The notes beneath the pieces are model-generated. The model saw only the letters and a list, made by a program, of their open reading frames with translations. It made no database searches and had not been told where the DNA came from. DNA of 64,000 nucleotides, taken from Tindallia sp. MSAO_Bac2. GTDB taxonomy: Bacteria; Bacillota; Clostridia; Peptostreptococcales; Tindalliaceae. Made by a program: the position numbers and the translations under genes. Each line of letters starts with the position of its first letter. Within the stretch, counting starts at the first letter, position 1. Where the stretch lies: assembly GCA_003838145.1 (NCBI GenBank), contig QYZZ01000019.1:1-64000 (forward strand), read 5' to 3'. Positions 9,218 through 18,192 of this stretch are shown piece by piece.

Positions 9218-10483
9218 TCAACGATCCAGTTCCTGGGTAATTTTTAAGGTGTCCGGATGTTGTTGAAGCAAGTCCAGCACCTCAATGAGCTTGGTAATAT
9301 ATTCCCTGACGGAAAAATCAGCGTTGGAAGTCGCTTTTTTCAGCTCGAAAAGCGTCCAATTCCGGATAGACTCATTGCTGGTATCAGGGGTAAAATCAAA
9401 GGCTTTTTCGTAAATAGCTATTACCCGATCTGTCAGATGCTGAAGACCCTCTTTTTTAAACGGATTCAGCGTGATGACCGGCTGGCGCATATCCTGCGCT
9501 TCTCCGGGAACACGTACTCGTTCAATGGAGCGCCCAAGTCGCTGATTTAACGCCTCATGGGTGACAATGCCCCTTTCTGAATCGTCAAACAGCTCGGGAG
9601 TGCCGGCAAAGACAAAAAGGCAATGAGGCAATTTGCCACCATAGGACTGGTCGATGAGATAGCGCAAATTATCATAGGAAACCTGACGCAGGTCTGAGCG
9701 TTCATGCATTATATATTCCAGTTCATCCACCAGAATCACCAGTCCTTTATAGCCCAGCAGATAAACCAATCGGCTAAAGGCTCGAAGAAAATCCACGGCG
9801 TTGTGCTTGTCAATATGGCCGATGACATCAAACTGAGACTTTAATCTGCTGGGAACATTTTTTTCTCCTGTGAGCCAGGATACAATTGCCTGAGAAAGTT
9901 CTTTGTTCTGGTTGATGCGAGCTCTTATGTAAGCTGTGAAAGCCCGGGCAAAAGTGCTGTTGTAATGATTCAGCTCATGCATCAGCATCACGATCTCGTT
10001 GGATACTTTTTCGTGATTGCTTTCTTTCCGTTTTTGAGTAATCCAAAGATCAAAAATATTCTCAAAGCTGCTATGCATGCCTTCTATCCGTTTAATAGAC
10101 AGATGATGCATAATGCTGTAGTAAATGCTTTCAAAATTATAAAACCGGGTATGATGTCCAGCCTGAATATCGGAAGTGATAAAACCGTTCTTCAGAGCTT
10201 GCTGCTTAAAAGACTTCAGCATAAAAGACTTTCCGCTGCCGTAAGGCCCCCTTAAAAATTTCACAAAGCTTTCATTTCGTTTCATACCATTCAGACAGCG
10301 GTAGAATTCTTCCGTTACAGCTCCCCGTCCAACAGATAAATATGAAAGATCCTGATCCGGAACAACTCCGTTTTTAAGTGCGTGGATATGCTGCTGGCAC
10401 TGTTCTGTTGATAGCTTCATCCTTTGCTCATCCCCATTCTGCCTATTGATAATATATTCAGAATACCACTCAGATCGATTCAT
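9218..10483 (-). CDS. BrxD/DUF2791-like P-loop ATPase
   Basis: Walker A FLRGPYGSGKSFMLKSF, Walker B GLVILVDELEYIMHERSDLR; GKLPHCLFVFAGTPELFDDSERGI typical of the family. Confidence 0.7.
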   Translation of the reverse strand: MNRSEWYSEYIINRQNGDEQRMKLSTEQCQQHIHALKNGVVPDQDLSYLSVGRGAVTEEFYRCLNGMKRNESFVKFLRGPYGSGKSFMLKSFKQQALKNGFITSDIQAGHHTRFYNFESIYYSIMHHLSIKRIEGMHSSFENIFDLWITQKRKESNHEKVSNEIVMLMHELNHYNSTFARAFTAYIRARINQNKELSQAIVSWLTGEKNVPSRLKSQFDVIGHIDKHNAVDFLRAFSRLVYLLGYKGLVILVDELEYIMHERSDLRQVSYDNLRYLIDQSYGGKLPHCLFVFAGTPELFDDSERGIVTHEALNQRLGRSIERVRVPGEAQDMRQPVITLNPFKKEGLQHLTDRVIAIYEKAFDFTPDTSNESIRNWTLFELKKATSNADFSVREYITKLIEVLDLLQQHPDTLKITQELDR

Positions 10484-10566
10484 TTCAACTGCTCATCTTA
10501 TATGTTTTTTAAAGCGAATTCAGGGTATTTGTTCCAACCTACAAAGTTAGATGATAGGAGGCGTTC

Positions 10567-11616
10567 ATGGTGACGCTAATTATATGGCTTGGAATCATAT
10601 TATGTTTATCTCAGTCCGCCATGTTGTCGGGGCTTAATCTTGCTTTTTTCAGTGTCAGTAAATTAAAGCTGGAACTGGAAGCGGAAAAAGGGAACAGAAA
10701 CGCTCAAAAAGTAATGGAACTTCGAAAAGATGCTAACTTTTTGCTTGTAACAATCCTTTGGGCAAATGTAGCTGTGAACGTTCTGCTGGCCCTGTTGTCA
10801 GGATCTGTCCTGACTGGAGTGGCAGCGTTTTTGTTCTCTACAGTGGTTATCACTATCATAGGGGAGATCATACCCCAGGCATATTTCTCCCGCCATGCTA
10901 TTCTGGTGGCGTCCAGGTTAGCTCCAATCCTTAGAGGATATCAGCTATTACTATATCCGGTGGCTAAGCCAACAGCTCTGCTATTGGATTACTGGCTGGG
11001 AGAGGAAGCCATCGCCTATTATCGGGAGCGGGATCTTCGGGAACTAATAAAATTACATATGAAATCCTCTGAAACTGAAATCGACAGGTCCGAAGGAAAA
11101 GGAGCCCTAAACTTTCTGGCGTTGGATGATCTGCCGATGAAGGCTGAAGGCGAACCCATAGATCCTTTAAGTATTTTGAAACTGCCCTTTAAAAATGGGA
11201 AACCAGTCTTTCCGGACGAAGATGATGCGGCGGAAATGGAACAGTGGGTTCAAGCCGTACTGGCATCCGGGAAAAAATGGGTGATTCTGACGGATGAAAC
11301 AGAACAGCCGCAACTCGTAATGAACGCAGACAAATATCTTCGGGAGGTAACCCTCAGACCGGAAATGGCTAATCCACTTCGTCATTGTCACCGGCCAATT
11401 TTGGTGCAGGATGACGACACACCCTTGGGTCAGGTCATGCCGCGGTTTCGTGTGAAAGCTGAACATAGTGAAGATGACGTTATTGACGAAGATATTATTC
11501 TTTTATGGGGAGAGCACAAAAAGATCATTACCGGATCAGACTTGCTGGGAAGACTGATGAGAGGAATTGTACAGACGACTAGGGGAAATACCGGGAAATT
11601 CAATAATGGCGGATAA
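10567..11616 (+). CDS. CNNM/DUF21-type (CorC/HlyC-like) membrane protein
   Basis: N-terminal CNNM-like TM region SGLNLAFFSVSKLKLELEAEKGNRNAQKVMELRKDANFLLVTILWANVAVNVLLALL. Confidence 0.7.
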   Translation: MVTLIIWLGIILCLSQSAMLSGLNLAFFSVSKLKLELEAEKGNRNAQKVMELRKDANFLLVTILWANVAVNVLLALLSGSVLTGVAAFLFSTVVITIIGEIIPQAYFSRHAILVASRLAPILRGYQLLLYPVAKPTALLLDYWLGEEAIAYYRERDLRELIKLHMKSSETEIDRSEGKGALNFLALDDLPMKAEGEPIDPLSILKLPFKNGKPVFPDEDDAAEMEQWVQAVLASGKKWVILTDETEQPQLVMNADKYLREVTLRPEMANPLRHCHRPILVQDDDTPLGQVMPRFRVKAEHSEDDVIDEDIILLWGEHKKIITGSDLLGRLMRGIVQTTRGNTGKFNNGG

Positions 11617-11619
11617 TAG

Positions 11620-12561
11620 TTAAAAAGGTTCCCTTTTAACTTGCTTTTCTTTTGCCTTGATTAGTGCCACCATGACTTTGTTGTATGGAGTCGAAACACC
11701 GACTTCTTTTCCTTTTTTAATAATTGCTCCGTTAATATAATCAACTTCGGTTCTTCTTCCTTTAATAAGATCCTGAAGCATCGAAGATTTGTTATCTCCC
11801 GTCGCTTCTGCAATCGATTTAACATGTTCCAGGGGGTTTTGGCAGGTAAGTTGTATTTTTGCCTGAGATGAAACATTTCCAGCTTCCGCCACCAGGTATT
11901 TCATTAGCATCTGAGTTTCTTCCATTTCAAGCAGCTTCCCGTTTTCGATGTTCAAAAGTGCTGTCAATGCATTAATGCCAACATTTACCATCAGCTTGTC
12001 CCATAAAAGCGTTTGGATATTGTCATTTATTTCTACTTCGATTCCTGCTTTTGCAAATTTTTCTGCCAGCCATCTTTCTCTTGTCCTGTTTTGGCCATCG
12101 ATACGCCCCATGACTGTTTTCCCTTTTCCGGCATGAATGATTTGCCCGGGTTGCTTAACGTTGGCACCGTGAGAAGTAGTCCCTCCCATAATCTGCTCAG
12201 AGGGGATGTATTGTTGCAGAATTTCCACATTGCCCACCCCATTTTGCAACGTGAGGATGCGAGTTTGTTCATTCACCAGATGCAAACAACTTTCGATAGC
12301 TTCGGCAGTTTGATAGGATTTGACAAAAACAATGATTAAATCTTTCATTTCTTTGAGTAGACGGGGATCTGCAATAGCTGGAATAAATATGTTATGGTGC
12401 TTATTTCCATCAATGATGGTCAAACCGTTCCTGTTAATTTCATCCACGTGTTGCTGCCAGATGTCAACCAGCTCAACTGAATAGCCGGCGTTTGCCAGAT
12501 AATAGCCATAAAGAGAACCCATCGCACCAGCGCCGATAATAGCAACTTTCAATTTATTCAT
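11620..12561 (-). CDS. panE: 2-dehydropantoate 2-reductase (ketopantoate reductase/ApbA family)
   Basis: MNKLKVAIIGAGAMGSLYGYYLANAGYSVELVD...LTLQNGVGNVE...GGTTSHGA...LWDKLMVNVGINALTALL; real start ATG at 12561. Confidence 0.85.
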   Translation of the reverse strand: MNKLKVAIIGAGAMGSLYGYYLANAGYSVELVDIWQQHVDEINRNGLTIIDGNKHHNIFIPAIADPRLLKEMKDLIIVFVKSYQTAEAIESCLHLVNEQTRILTLQNGVGNVEILQQYIPSEQIMGGTTSHGANVKQPGQIIHAGKGKTVMGRIDGQNRTRERWLAEKFAKAGIEVEINDNIQTLLWDKLMVNVGINALTALLNIENGKLLEMEETQMLMKYLVAEAGNVSSQAKIQLTCQNPLEHVKSIAEATGDNKSSMLQDLIKGRRTEVDYINGAIIKKGKEVGVSTPYNKVMVALIKAKEKQVKREPF

Positions 12562-12579
12562 TCCTTTCTTCAATGTTAT

Positions 12580-12604
12580 GACCGCGGGGACAGTCCCCGT
12601 GGTC
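12580..12604. repeat. Dispersed inverted repeat GACCGCGGGGACaGTCCCCGTGGTC
   Basis: 12-bp arms with one G:U mismatch; shares the GGGGACtGTCCCC core with 20865-20890 and 24134-24146. Confidence 0.7.
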
Positions 12605-13256
12605 ACTTTGCGTTTGTCGCAAGCCGCTGGATAGCTTCCTGCAGGCGAATGCCATTTGGACAAATGCATTTTTGGCAGTCTATACATTCCTGAAGGCCTA
12701 TATCTTTTGCCTGTTCAGTTCGGTTCATCTCATCTCGTGGATCCAGGTGCAGCTGGCACAGCTTAACCAAGGCGTATGGTCCTGCAAATTCTGCGGAATC
12801 AGGGCTGATTTTGTGACAGGAAGCATTGCAGCACAAACATTCCAGACAATGCATCAGATTCATGTGCAGAGAATCCTCGTCAATGGGTCCAAGGGGATCT
12901 GTATCCTGTCCGATGACGAAGAGGCGTAGATGATGCAGGCTGTTCATGTATGTGGATCTGTCTACTGTTAGCCCTCTGAGAGGAATAAGGGATTCTAATG
13001 GAGCAACCTGCTCCACATTTTCCAGCATTACCTTACAGGCAAGCCTTGGCTTTCCGTTAGCCATTACAGCGCAAAGACCACAGCGGTTATAGCGGCATCC
13101 GTAGCGAAAAGTGATGTCCGGGTCCAGATGGTTGTAAATATATTCCAGTGCGTCCAGCAGTGTGGTGCCTGGAGGGCTGGGAACCTGATACTCGCGGGTC
13201 TCATAAGTCCGGGATGTAGGTAGATAATGTGTGACATTGACTTTTCTATGGTTCAT
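12603..13256 (-). CDS. Succinate dehydrogenase/fumarate reductase iron-sulfur subunit-like protein
   Basis: YGCRYNRCGLCAVMANGKPRLAC (2Fe-2S), CLECLCCNASC and CIDCQKCICPNGI (further FeS motifs); ATG at 13256 overlaps upstream stop (ATGA). Confidence 0.85.
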   Translation of the reverse strand: MNHRKVNVTHYLPTSRTYETREYQVPSPPGTTLLDALEYIYNHLDPDITFRYGCRYNRCGLCAVMANGKPRLACKVMLENVEQVAPLESLIPLRGLTVDRSTYMNSLHHLRLFVIGQDTDPLGPIDEDSLHMNLMHCLECLCCNASCHKISPDSAEFAGPYALVKLCQLHLDPRDEMNRTEQAKDIGLQECIDCQKCICPNGIRLQEAIQRLATNAK

Positions 13257-14917
13257 TTTGGAACCTCCCTTAACAGATGGGCCAACTTGCCATTTGAATC
13301 TTTCCAAAGAAGTGTATTCTTTTCCCAGTTTGCGCCTCCCTTTTCAGGAAAATCTGAACGAATATGGGCACCTCGGGATTCTTCCCGCAGCAAAGCAGCA
13401 TTCAGTACCAATTCAGCAGCTTCCAGCATGAAATGCAGTTCTATAGCATCCCGCAAAGCTGAATTATAAACCTTTTCATTGGAGATGCGTAAATCCTGTG
13501 CCTCTTTTTTCAGCTCCTTAACAGCTTTTAATGCTTTAAACAATCCTTCCCGGCTGCGCATCAGACCCGCATGTTGCCACATCAGTTTCTGCAACCTTTG
13601 ACAAAGAAGAACGGGCCGGTTTTTTCCGTCGGAGTCTATCAGGGGTGACTGTCTTTTTTCGAGGTTAGTTTTCTGCCGGACTTGATTTCTTTTCGCATAG
13701 GAAGCGGCTGCCTGGCCGGCCCGAAGCCCAAACACCAGAATTTCTGTCAGCGCAACAGAACCAAGCCGGTTTCCACCATTGACACCACCCATTACTTCGC
13801 CGGCAGCAAAGAGATTGGGGATGTGAGAAGTGGTGTTATTATCAACGTGAACGCCTCCCATAAAGAAGTGAACTGTTGGCAGCACGCTCCAGGGCTCTTC
13901 CCAGTTGTATGCTTTCTTTCCATAGGCCGTCAGGACGGTGGCGGTGATTCCTGTTGCCATGATCTGATCCCGGTGTTGTGAACCTTTGGGATGATAGAGA
14001 TTTGGCTCCATGTCCAGTAAGAGACCTCCATCCCGGGTTGTCCGACCCTCCTGAATGGGAGAAGCCATGGCGCGTACCACTTCTGCCCGGCCCAGCCGGT
14101 TCATGCCTTCTTCCAGCACCACGTTCCCCTGGCCGTCCAAAACACGCCCTGCCGGACCGGTGACAAAAGGCTCGCCGCAGATGAGACCACGATAGGCAGA
14201 TGGATGAGTAATGCCAAAGGGAATGGCCTGAATTTGCTCCATATCCATCAGCTTTGCGCCGGCATGGTAAGCCAGGACATACCCATCGCCACAGGAGCCC
14301 CGGTTATTGGTGGTTTGCGGGTAGAACAGCCAGCCTCCTCCACCTGTAGCTAAAACAACTGCGGAGGCAGCAAGTTCGTATTCAAGTGAAGTGGCAAGGT
14401 CCAACACCCGAACTCCGTACACTCTGTCCTTTTCCTTCAGGATGGAAAGCGCAGCGGTGTCTTCGATTCGATGGATATTGTATTTTTCCGTGGCTGACCG
14501 CAGCGCTTGCCCCATGCCAATTCCGCTTCCTGAACTGCGCAGAGTACGGGGATGAGTATGGCCTCCGGCCCTGGAGATCACATCACCGGAAAGCTGACCA
14601 TCCTTGTTTCGGATAAAGGTATGGCCAAATTTTTCCAGAAAAGCCATTGCTTTCCGGCTGTCATCCACCAGAGTTTCCACCAGTTGACGGTTGGACAGTC
14701 CTTCACCGGATTTCATAATATCTTCAATAAAATGCTGGCGGGAGTCTTGGTCTATATCCGCACAGGCCGCCATTCCCACAGACATTCGTGTATTTCCGTA
14801 GCCTACAGGTTCCTTGCAAAGGATGGCTGTACGTGCTCCTGCCTCGGCAGCTGCAGCAGCGGCCATAACTCCGGCACCACCACCGCCAATGACGATTACA
14901 TCATAAACGTTATCCAT
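13253..14917 (-). CDS. FAD-binding fumarate reductase/succinate dehydrogenase flavoprotein-like subunit
   Basis: YDVIVIGGGGAGVMAAAAAAEAGARTAILCKE; ATGGGGWLFYPQTTNNRGSCGDGYVLAYHAGAKLMDME; HFFMGGVHVDNNTTSHIPNLFAAGEVMGGVNGGNRLGSVALTE. Confidence 0.88.
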   Translation of the reverse strand: MDNVYDVIVIGGGGAGVMAAAAAAEAGARTAILCKEPVGYGNTRMSVGMAACADIDQDSRQHFIEDIMKSGEGLSNRQLVETLVDDSRKAMAFLEKFGHTFIRNKDGQLSGDVISRAGGHTHPRTLRSSGSGIGMGQALRSATEKYNIHRIEDTAALSILKEKDRVYGVRVLDLATSLEYELAASAVVLATGGGGWLFYPQTTNNRGSCGDGYVLAYHAGAKLMDMEQIQAIPFGITHPSAYRGLICGEPFVTGPAGRVLDGQGNVVLEEGMNRLGRAEVVRAMASPIQEGRTTRDGGLLLDMEPNLYHPKGSQHRDQIMATGITATVLTAYGKKAYNWEEPWSVLPTVHFFMGGVHVDNNTTSHIPNLFAAGEVMGGVNGGNRLGSVALTEILVFGLRAGQAAASYAKRNQVRQKTNLEKRQSPLIDSDGKNRPVLLCQRLQKLMWQHAGLMRSREGLFKALKAVKELKKEAQDLRISNEKVYNSALRDAIELHFMLEAAELVLNAALLREESRGAHIRSDFPEKGGANWEKNTLLWKDSNGKLAHLLREVPK

Positions 14918-15152
14918 ATCAACGGCTCCTTAAGTTTGTATTTATCCGTCATTATAGTCGTGATGAATATAACTGTCAAGAAGAGCAGTGCAAGGGCAGT
15001 GCAGCCATAACACTAATTGATAAAAATCCGGTTGAATTAATGGTTAAACCGTGTCAGAATTAAGTATATCAGGAACTGAGTACAAGAAAATGTTGCTGTC
15101 TGCTAAAGAACAGTAAGAAGGCAAAAATAATGGACAGATAAGGATGTGGACG

Positions 15153-15950
15153 ATGAAGTACAGAATGATAGTATCTGATGTGGATGGAACCTTGTTTGAA
15201 TCCGGCAATAAGTTGAATGATTCTACCATTGAACTGGTGGAGATGTACCAAAAATCAGGTGGTATTTTCACACTGGCGACGGGGCGCATGAAAAAAGCCA
15301 TCGATCCGTTTATTGAGCAGCTTAAAATAAGGGCTCCGGTTATTGTATATAATGGAGCACAGTTGGCAAACCCTCATAATCAGCAATTAATACAAGGGTT
15401 TACAGTGGAACGGGAATTGGCGCAGTTGGTCGTCAAAAAGCTGGATGGATTCCGGATTGATCCGATTATTCATGTGAATCAGCAACCATTCGTTTTGAAA
15501 ATAACGGATGCCATTAAAGAACACACAATAAAAGACGGGATTCAGTGTCAGGTGACTAATGAGGTGGAATCGCTGCTTCTGAATGCGCCCACAAAATTTT
15601 TGCTGATCGGTGATCCGGAAGAACTTCTAAGGTATCTGAAGGTACTGGAAGAAAGCTGGCAACAATCATTTCATTATGTGTTTTCTGACTGGAATTATCT
15701 GGAAATACTGCCTCAGAATGCCTCTAAAGGAAATGCGCTGAAGCTGCTTTCTCAGCATATGGAGATTCCGACGGAACAGATCGCTGTGGTGGGTGACGAG
15801 AGAAATGATATAACTATGGTAAAGGAAGCAGGCTTTGGCGCAGCGGTAGCCAACGCCAACGAAGCGCTAAAAAGTCAGGCTGACTATATTACTGCCGGAG
15901 CCTACCACTACGGCCTGGAAGAGGTTATTAAAAAAGTTATGCAGGGCTAA
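15153..15950 (+). CDS. HAD-superfamily (Cof-type) phosphatase
   Basis: MIVSDVDGTLFESGNKLND; AVVGDERNDITMVKEAGFGAAVANANEALK. Confidence 0.88.
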   Translation: MKYRMIVSDVDGTLFESGNKLNDSTIELVEMYQKSGGIFTLATGRMKKAIDPFIEQLKIRAPVIVYNGAQLANPHNQQLIQGFTVERELAQLVVKKLDGFRIDPIIHVNQQPFVLKITDAIKEHTIKDGIQCQVTNEVESLLLNAPTKFLLIGDPEELLRYLKVLEESWQQSFHYVFSDWNYLEILPQNASKGNALKLLSQHMEIPTEQIAVVGDERNDITMVKEAGFGAAVANANEALKSQADYITAGAYHYGLEEVIKKVMQG

Positions 15951-16051
15951 TGAAAGAACCCATCTCTGCGGTTTATTGTTTAAGTCAACTATCCAAAAGG
16001 GTATTATTGGTGTTAAGTGATGGTATAATCAGTCAAACAAGGAGGATATTT

Positions 16052-16558
16052 ATGGAACTCAAAGAAGCTATTAAGCTGAGACGAAGTGCACGTACATTTG
16101 AAACCAAACCTGTGGAACGGGAAAAAGTGGAAGAAATACTAAGAGCCGCCATGCAGGCACCATCAGCCCACAACCAGCAGCCCTGGGAATTTCTGGTGGT
16201 GGAGGATGCTAATAAAATTAAGGAACTTTCTCAGCTACACCAGTACACTGCTCCGTTGGCTGGAGCGCCTGTAGCCATTGTGGTGTTGATGAACCGGAAA
16301 AGGCTGAAAGTGGAAGCCTTTTGGCAGCAGGATATATCAGCAGCGGTACAGAATATGATGCTGCAGGCAGTGGATTTAGGTCTGGGCACCCTTTGGATGG
16401 GTGTGGCTCCGAAGGAAGAATACATGACCAAGGTAAAGGAAATGTGCCAGTTGCCGGAGGAAGTAGAAGCCTTTGGATTGTTTGCGGTGGGGTATACTGA
16501 AAAAAACCGGTTTAAGGACCGGTTTGATGAATCCAGAATACACTGGGGATCCTATTGA
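16052..16558 (+). CDS. Nitroreductase-family protein
   Basis: MELKEAIKLRRSARTFETKPVEREKVEEILRAAMQAPSAHNQQPWEFLVVED; GGAGG RBS ahead of ATG 16052. Confidence 0.88.
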   Translation: MELKEAIKLRRSARTFETKPVEREKVEEILRAAMQAPSAHNQQPWEFLVVEDANKIKELSQLHQYTAPLAGAPVAIVVLMNRKRLKVEAFWQQDISAAVQNMMLQAVDLGLGTLWMGVAPKEEYMTKVKEMCQLPEEVEAFGLFAVGYTEKNRFKDRFDESRIHWGSY

Positions 16559-16592
16559 ATTTATTTCTTTATAAATTGACTTTTAACGTTTG

Positions 16593-16620
16593 AGGTCTGT
16601 CTACTTTTGCCAGACCTTTT
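16593..16620 (+). terminator. Intrinsic terminator AGGTCTG...CAGACCT + T-tract
   Basis: 7-bp stem followed by TTTTTT. Confidence 0.6.
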
Positions 16621-16669
16621 TTATAAAATACATTCGCGGGATAATAACCAATCAGGGAGGAATCTATTG

Positions 16670-17155
16670 ATGGAACCATACCATATGACAAGGAAAGAAC
16701 GGCAAATCCATGATCTTCAGACTCAAAAAGACATATTGAAAAATGGAAAGTTCACCACGCTGGGCCTTTGCAGAAATAATGAACCTTATGTGGTGACCCT
16801 CAGTTACGGCTATGATGAAACGGATCATGCTCTCTATTTTCATGCCGCCAACAAAGGTTTGAAGCTGGATTTTATCCGAGAGAATCAGGAGGTTTGCGGC
16901 ACCATTATTGAAGACCTGGGCTACCTGAAGGATGAGTGTGCCCACGCTTACCGATCACTGGTATACAGAGGAAAAATATCCATTTTAAAAGATTTAAAGG
17001 AAAAGAAAGAAGCGATGGAAGTTCTGTTTCATCACTTGGAAGAAGATCCGGATCCCATCCGGGACCGCACCTTAAAAAATGATGCTGCCTATAACCGGGT
17101 GACTATGATTAAAATTGAAATTCAGCAGATGTCCGGAAAAGAAGGCTATGATTAA
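16670..17155 (+). CDS. Pyridoxamine 5'-phosphate oxidase-family (FMN-binding) protein
   Basis: MTRKERQIHDLQTQKDILKNGKFTTLGLCRNNEPYVVTLSYGYDETDHALYFHAANKGLKLDFI. Confidence 0.8.
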   Translation: MEPYHMTRKERQIHDLQTQKDILKNGKFTTLGLCRNNEPYVVTLSYGYDETDHALYFHAANKGLKLDFIRENQEVCGTIIEDLGYLKDECAHAYRSLVYRGKISILKDLKEKKEAMEVLFHHLEEDPDPIRDRTLKNDAAYNRVTMIKIEIQQMSGKEGYD

Positions 17156-17234
17156 TCAAGGATAAGATGATTTTGGGGCAAAATATTTAGAAAATTCAAA
17201 AATAATCATGGTAAACTAATTTATCACATGGTAC

Positions 17235-17269
17235 AATAGATTATTCGCTGGCTAAAATAATCATCTATT
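17235..17269. promoter_or_regulatory. Imperfect inverted repeat AATAGAT...ATCTATT upstream of cphB
   Basis: 7-bp arms, AT-rich, adjoining a TACAAT -10-like box. Confidence 0.3.
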
Positions 17270-17295
17270 ACAACAAATTATCCTGGAGGGAAAAC

Positions 17296-18192
17296 ATGAA
17301 TAATCACTCGGAACCCACGCATAACAGTCGCACTATACCAAGAGGTCTGCTGGTCGCCATTGGTGGAAATGAAGACAAGAAACATGACCAGCAGATTCTT
17401 TCCACCATACCAGCATTAATAAATAAACAGAAAAAAATCATTGAAATCATCACAACAGCCACTCAGCATCCAGAAGAAGCCGGAAAGGAGTATTGCAAGG
17501 TTTTCACTCAGAATGGGGATCATGTTATCGGATTAATGCACATAACAACGCGGGAACAGGCAGCAGACGATACTTTTGTCGAGCGAATCAATGCGGCAGA
17601 TGTTATATTTTTTACCGGTGGAGATCAGTTGCGTATTACCAGTGTTTTGGGTGGGTCCCTCATTGAAAAAGAAATAATCAGGAAGTATCAGGAGGAATTT
17701 TGTATTATTGCCGGAACCAGCGCCGGTGCCAGTGCCATGTCTAAAACCATGATATGTGGGGGGGACAGTAGTGAAGCGCTGAAGAAAGGTACGATCAATG
17801 TTTCTACGGGTATCGGACTGATTGACAATGCCATTATTGACACACATTTTGTCGAGCGTGGTCGGTTTAGTCGGTTGATGCAGATTGTCAGTATGAATCC
17901 AAGCAATATTGGAATTGGTCTGGGAGAAGATTCTGGCATTGTCATCGAAGGAGGCTGTATCATTAAAGCCATAGGCAGTGGAATCACTGTGATTCTGGAC
18001 GGAAAACACCTTAAATACACTAACGTTGCCAATATCAGTTCGGATGAAGCCATCGCCATTGAAAACATTGTGCTTCACACCATTGTGAATGGCTATGGGT
18101 ATGACCTGTGTGAAAAAAAATACCTGAAACCGGAGGACCTTAAAGAAATGAACCCGGTTGGAAGCGAGGATAATGATCATGAAAATCATTGA
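17296..18192 (+). CDS. cphB: Cyanophycinase
   Basis: GLLVAIGGNEDKK...VIFFTGGDQLRI...IIAGTSAGASAMSKTMICGG (Ser nucleophile GTSAGA)...DTHFVERGRFSRL. Confidence 0.92.
   Translation: MNNHSEPTHNSRTIPRGLLVAIGGNEDKKHDQQILSTIPALINKQKKIIEIITTATQHPEEAGKEYCKVFTQNGDHVIGLMHITTREQAADDTFVERINAADVIFFTGGDQLRITSVLGGSLIEKEIIRKYQEEFCIIAGTSAGASAMSKTMICGGDSSEALKKGTINVSTGIGLIDNAIIDTHFVERGRFSRLMQIVSMNPSNIGIGLGEDSGIVIEGGCIIKAIGSGITVILDGKHLKYTNVANISSDEAIAIENIVLHTIVNGYGYDLCEKKYLKPEDLKEMNPVGSEDNDHENH

Noticed and set aside
9218-10483. A BREX defence island
   Set aside because: Only one BrxD-like gene is present; no other BREX components are in the window.
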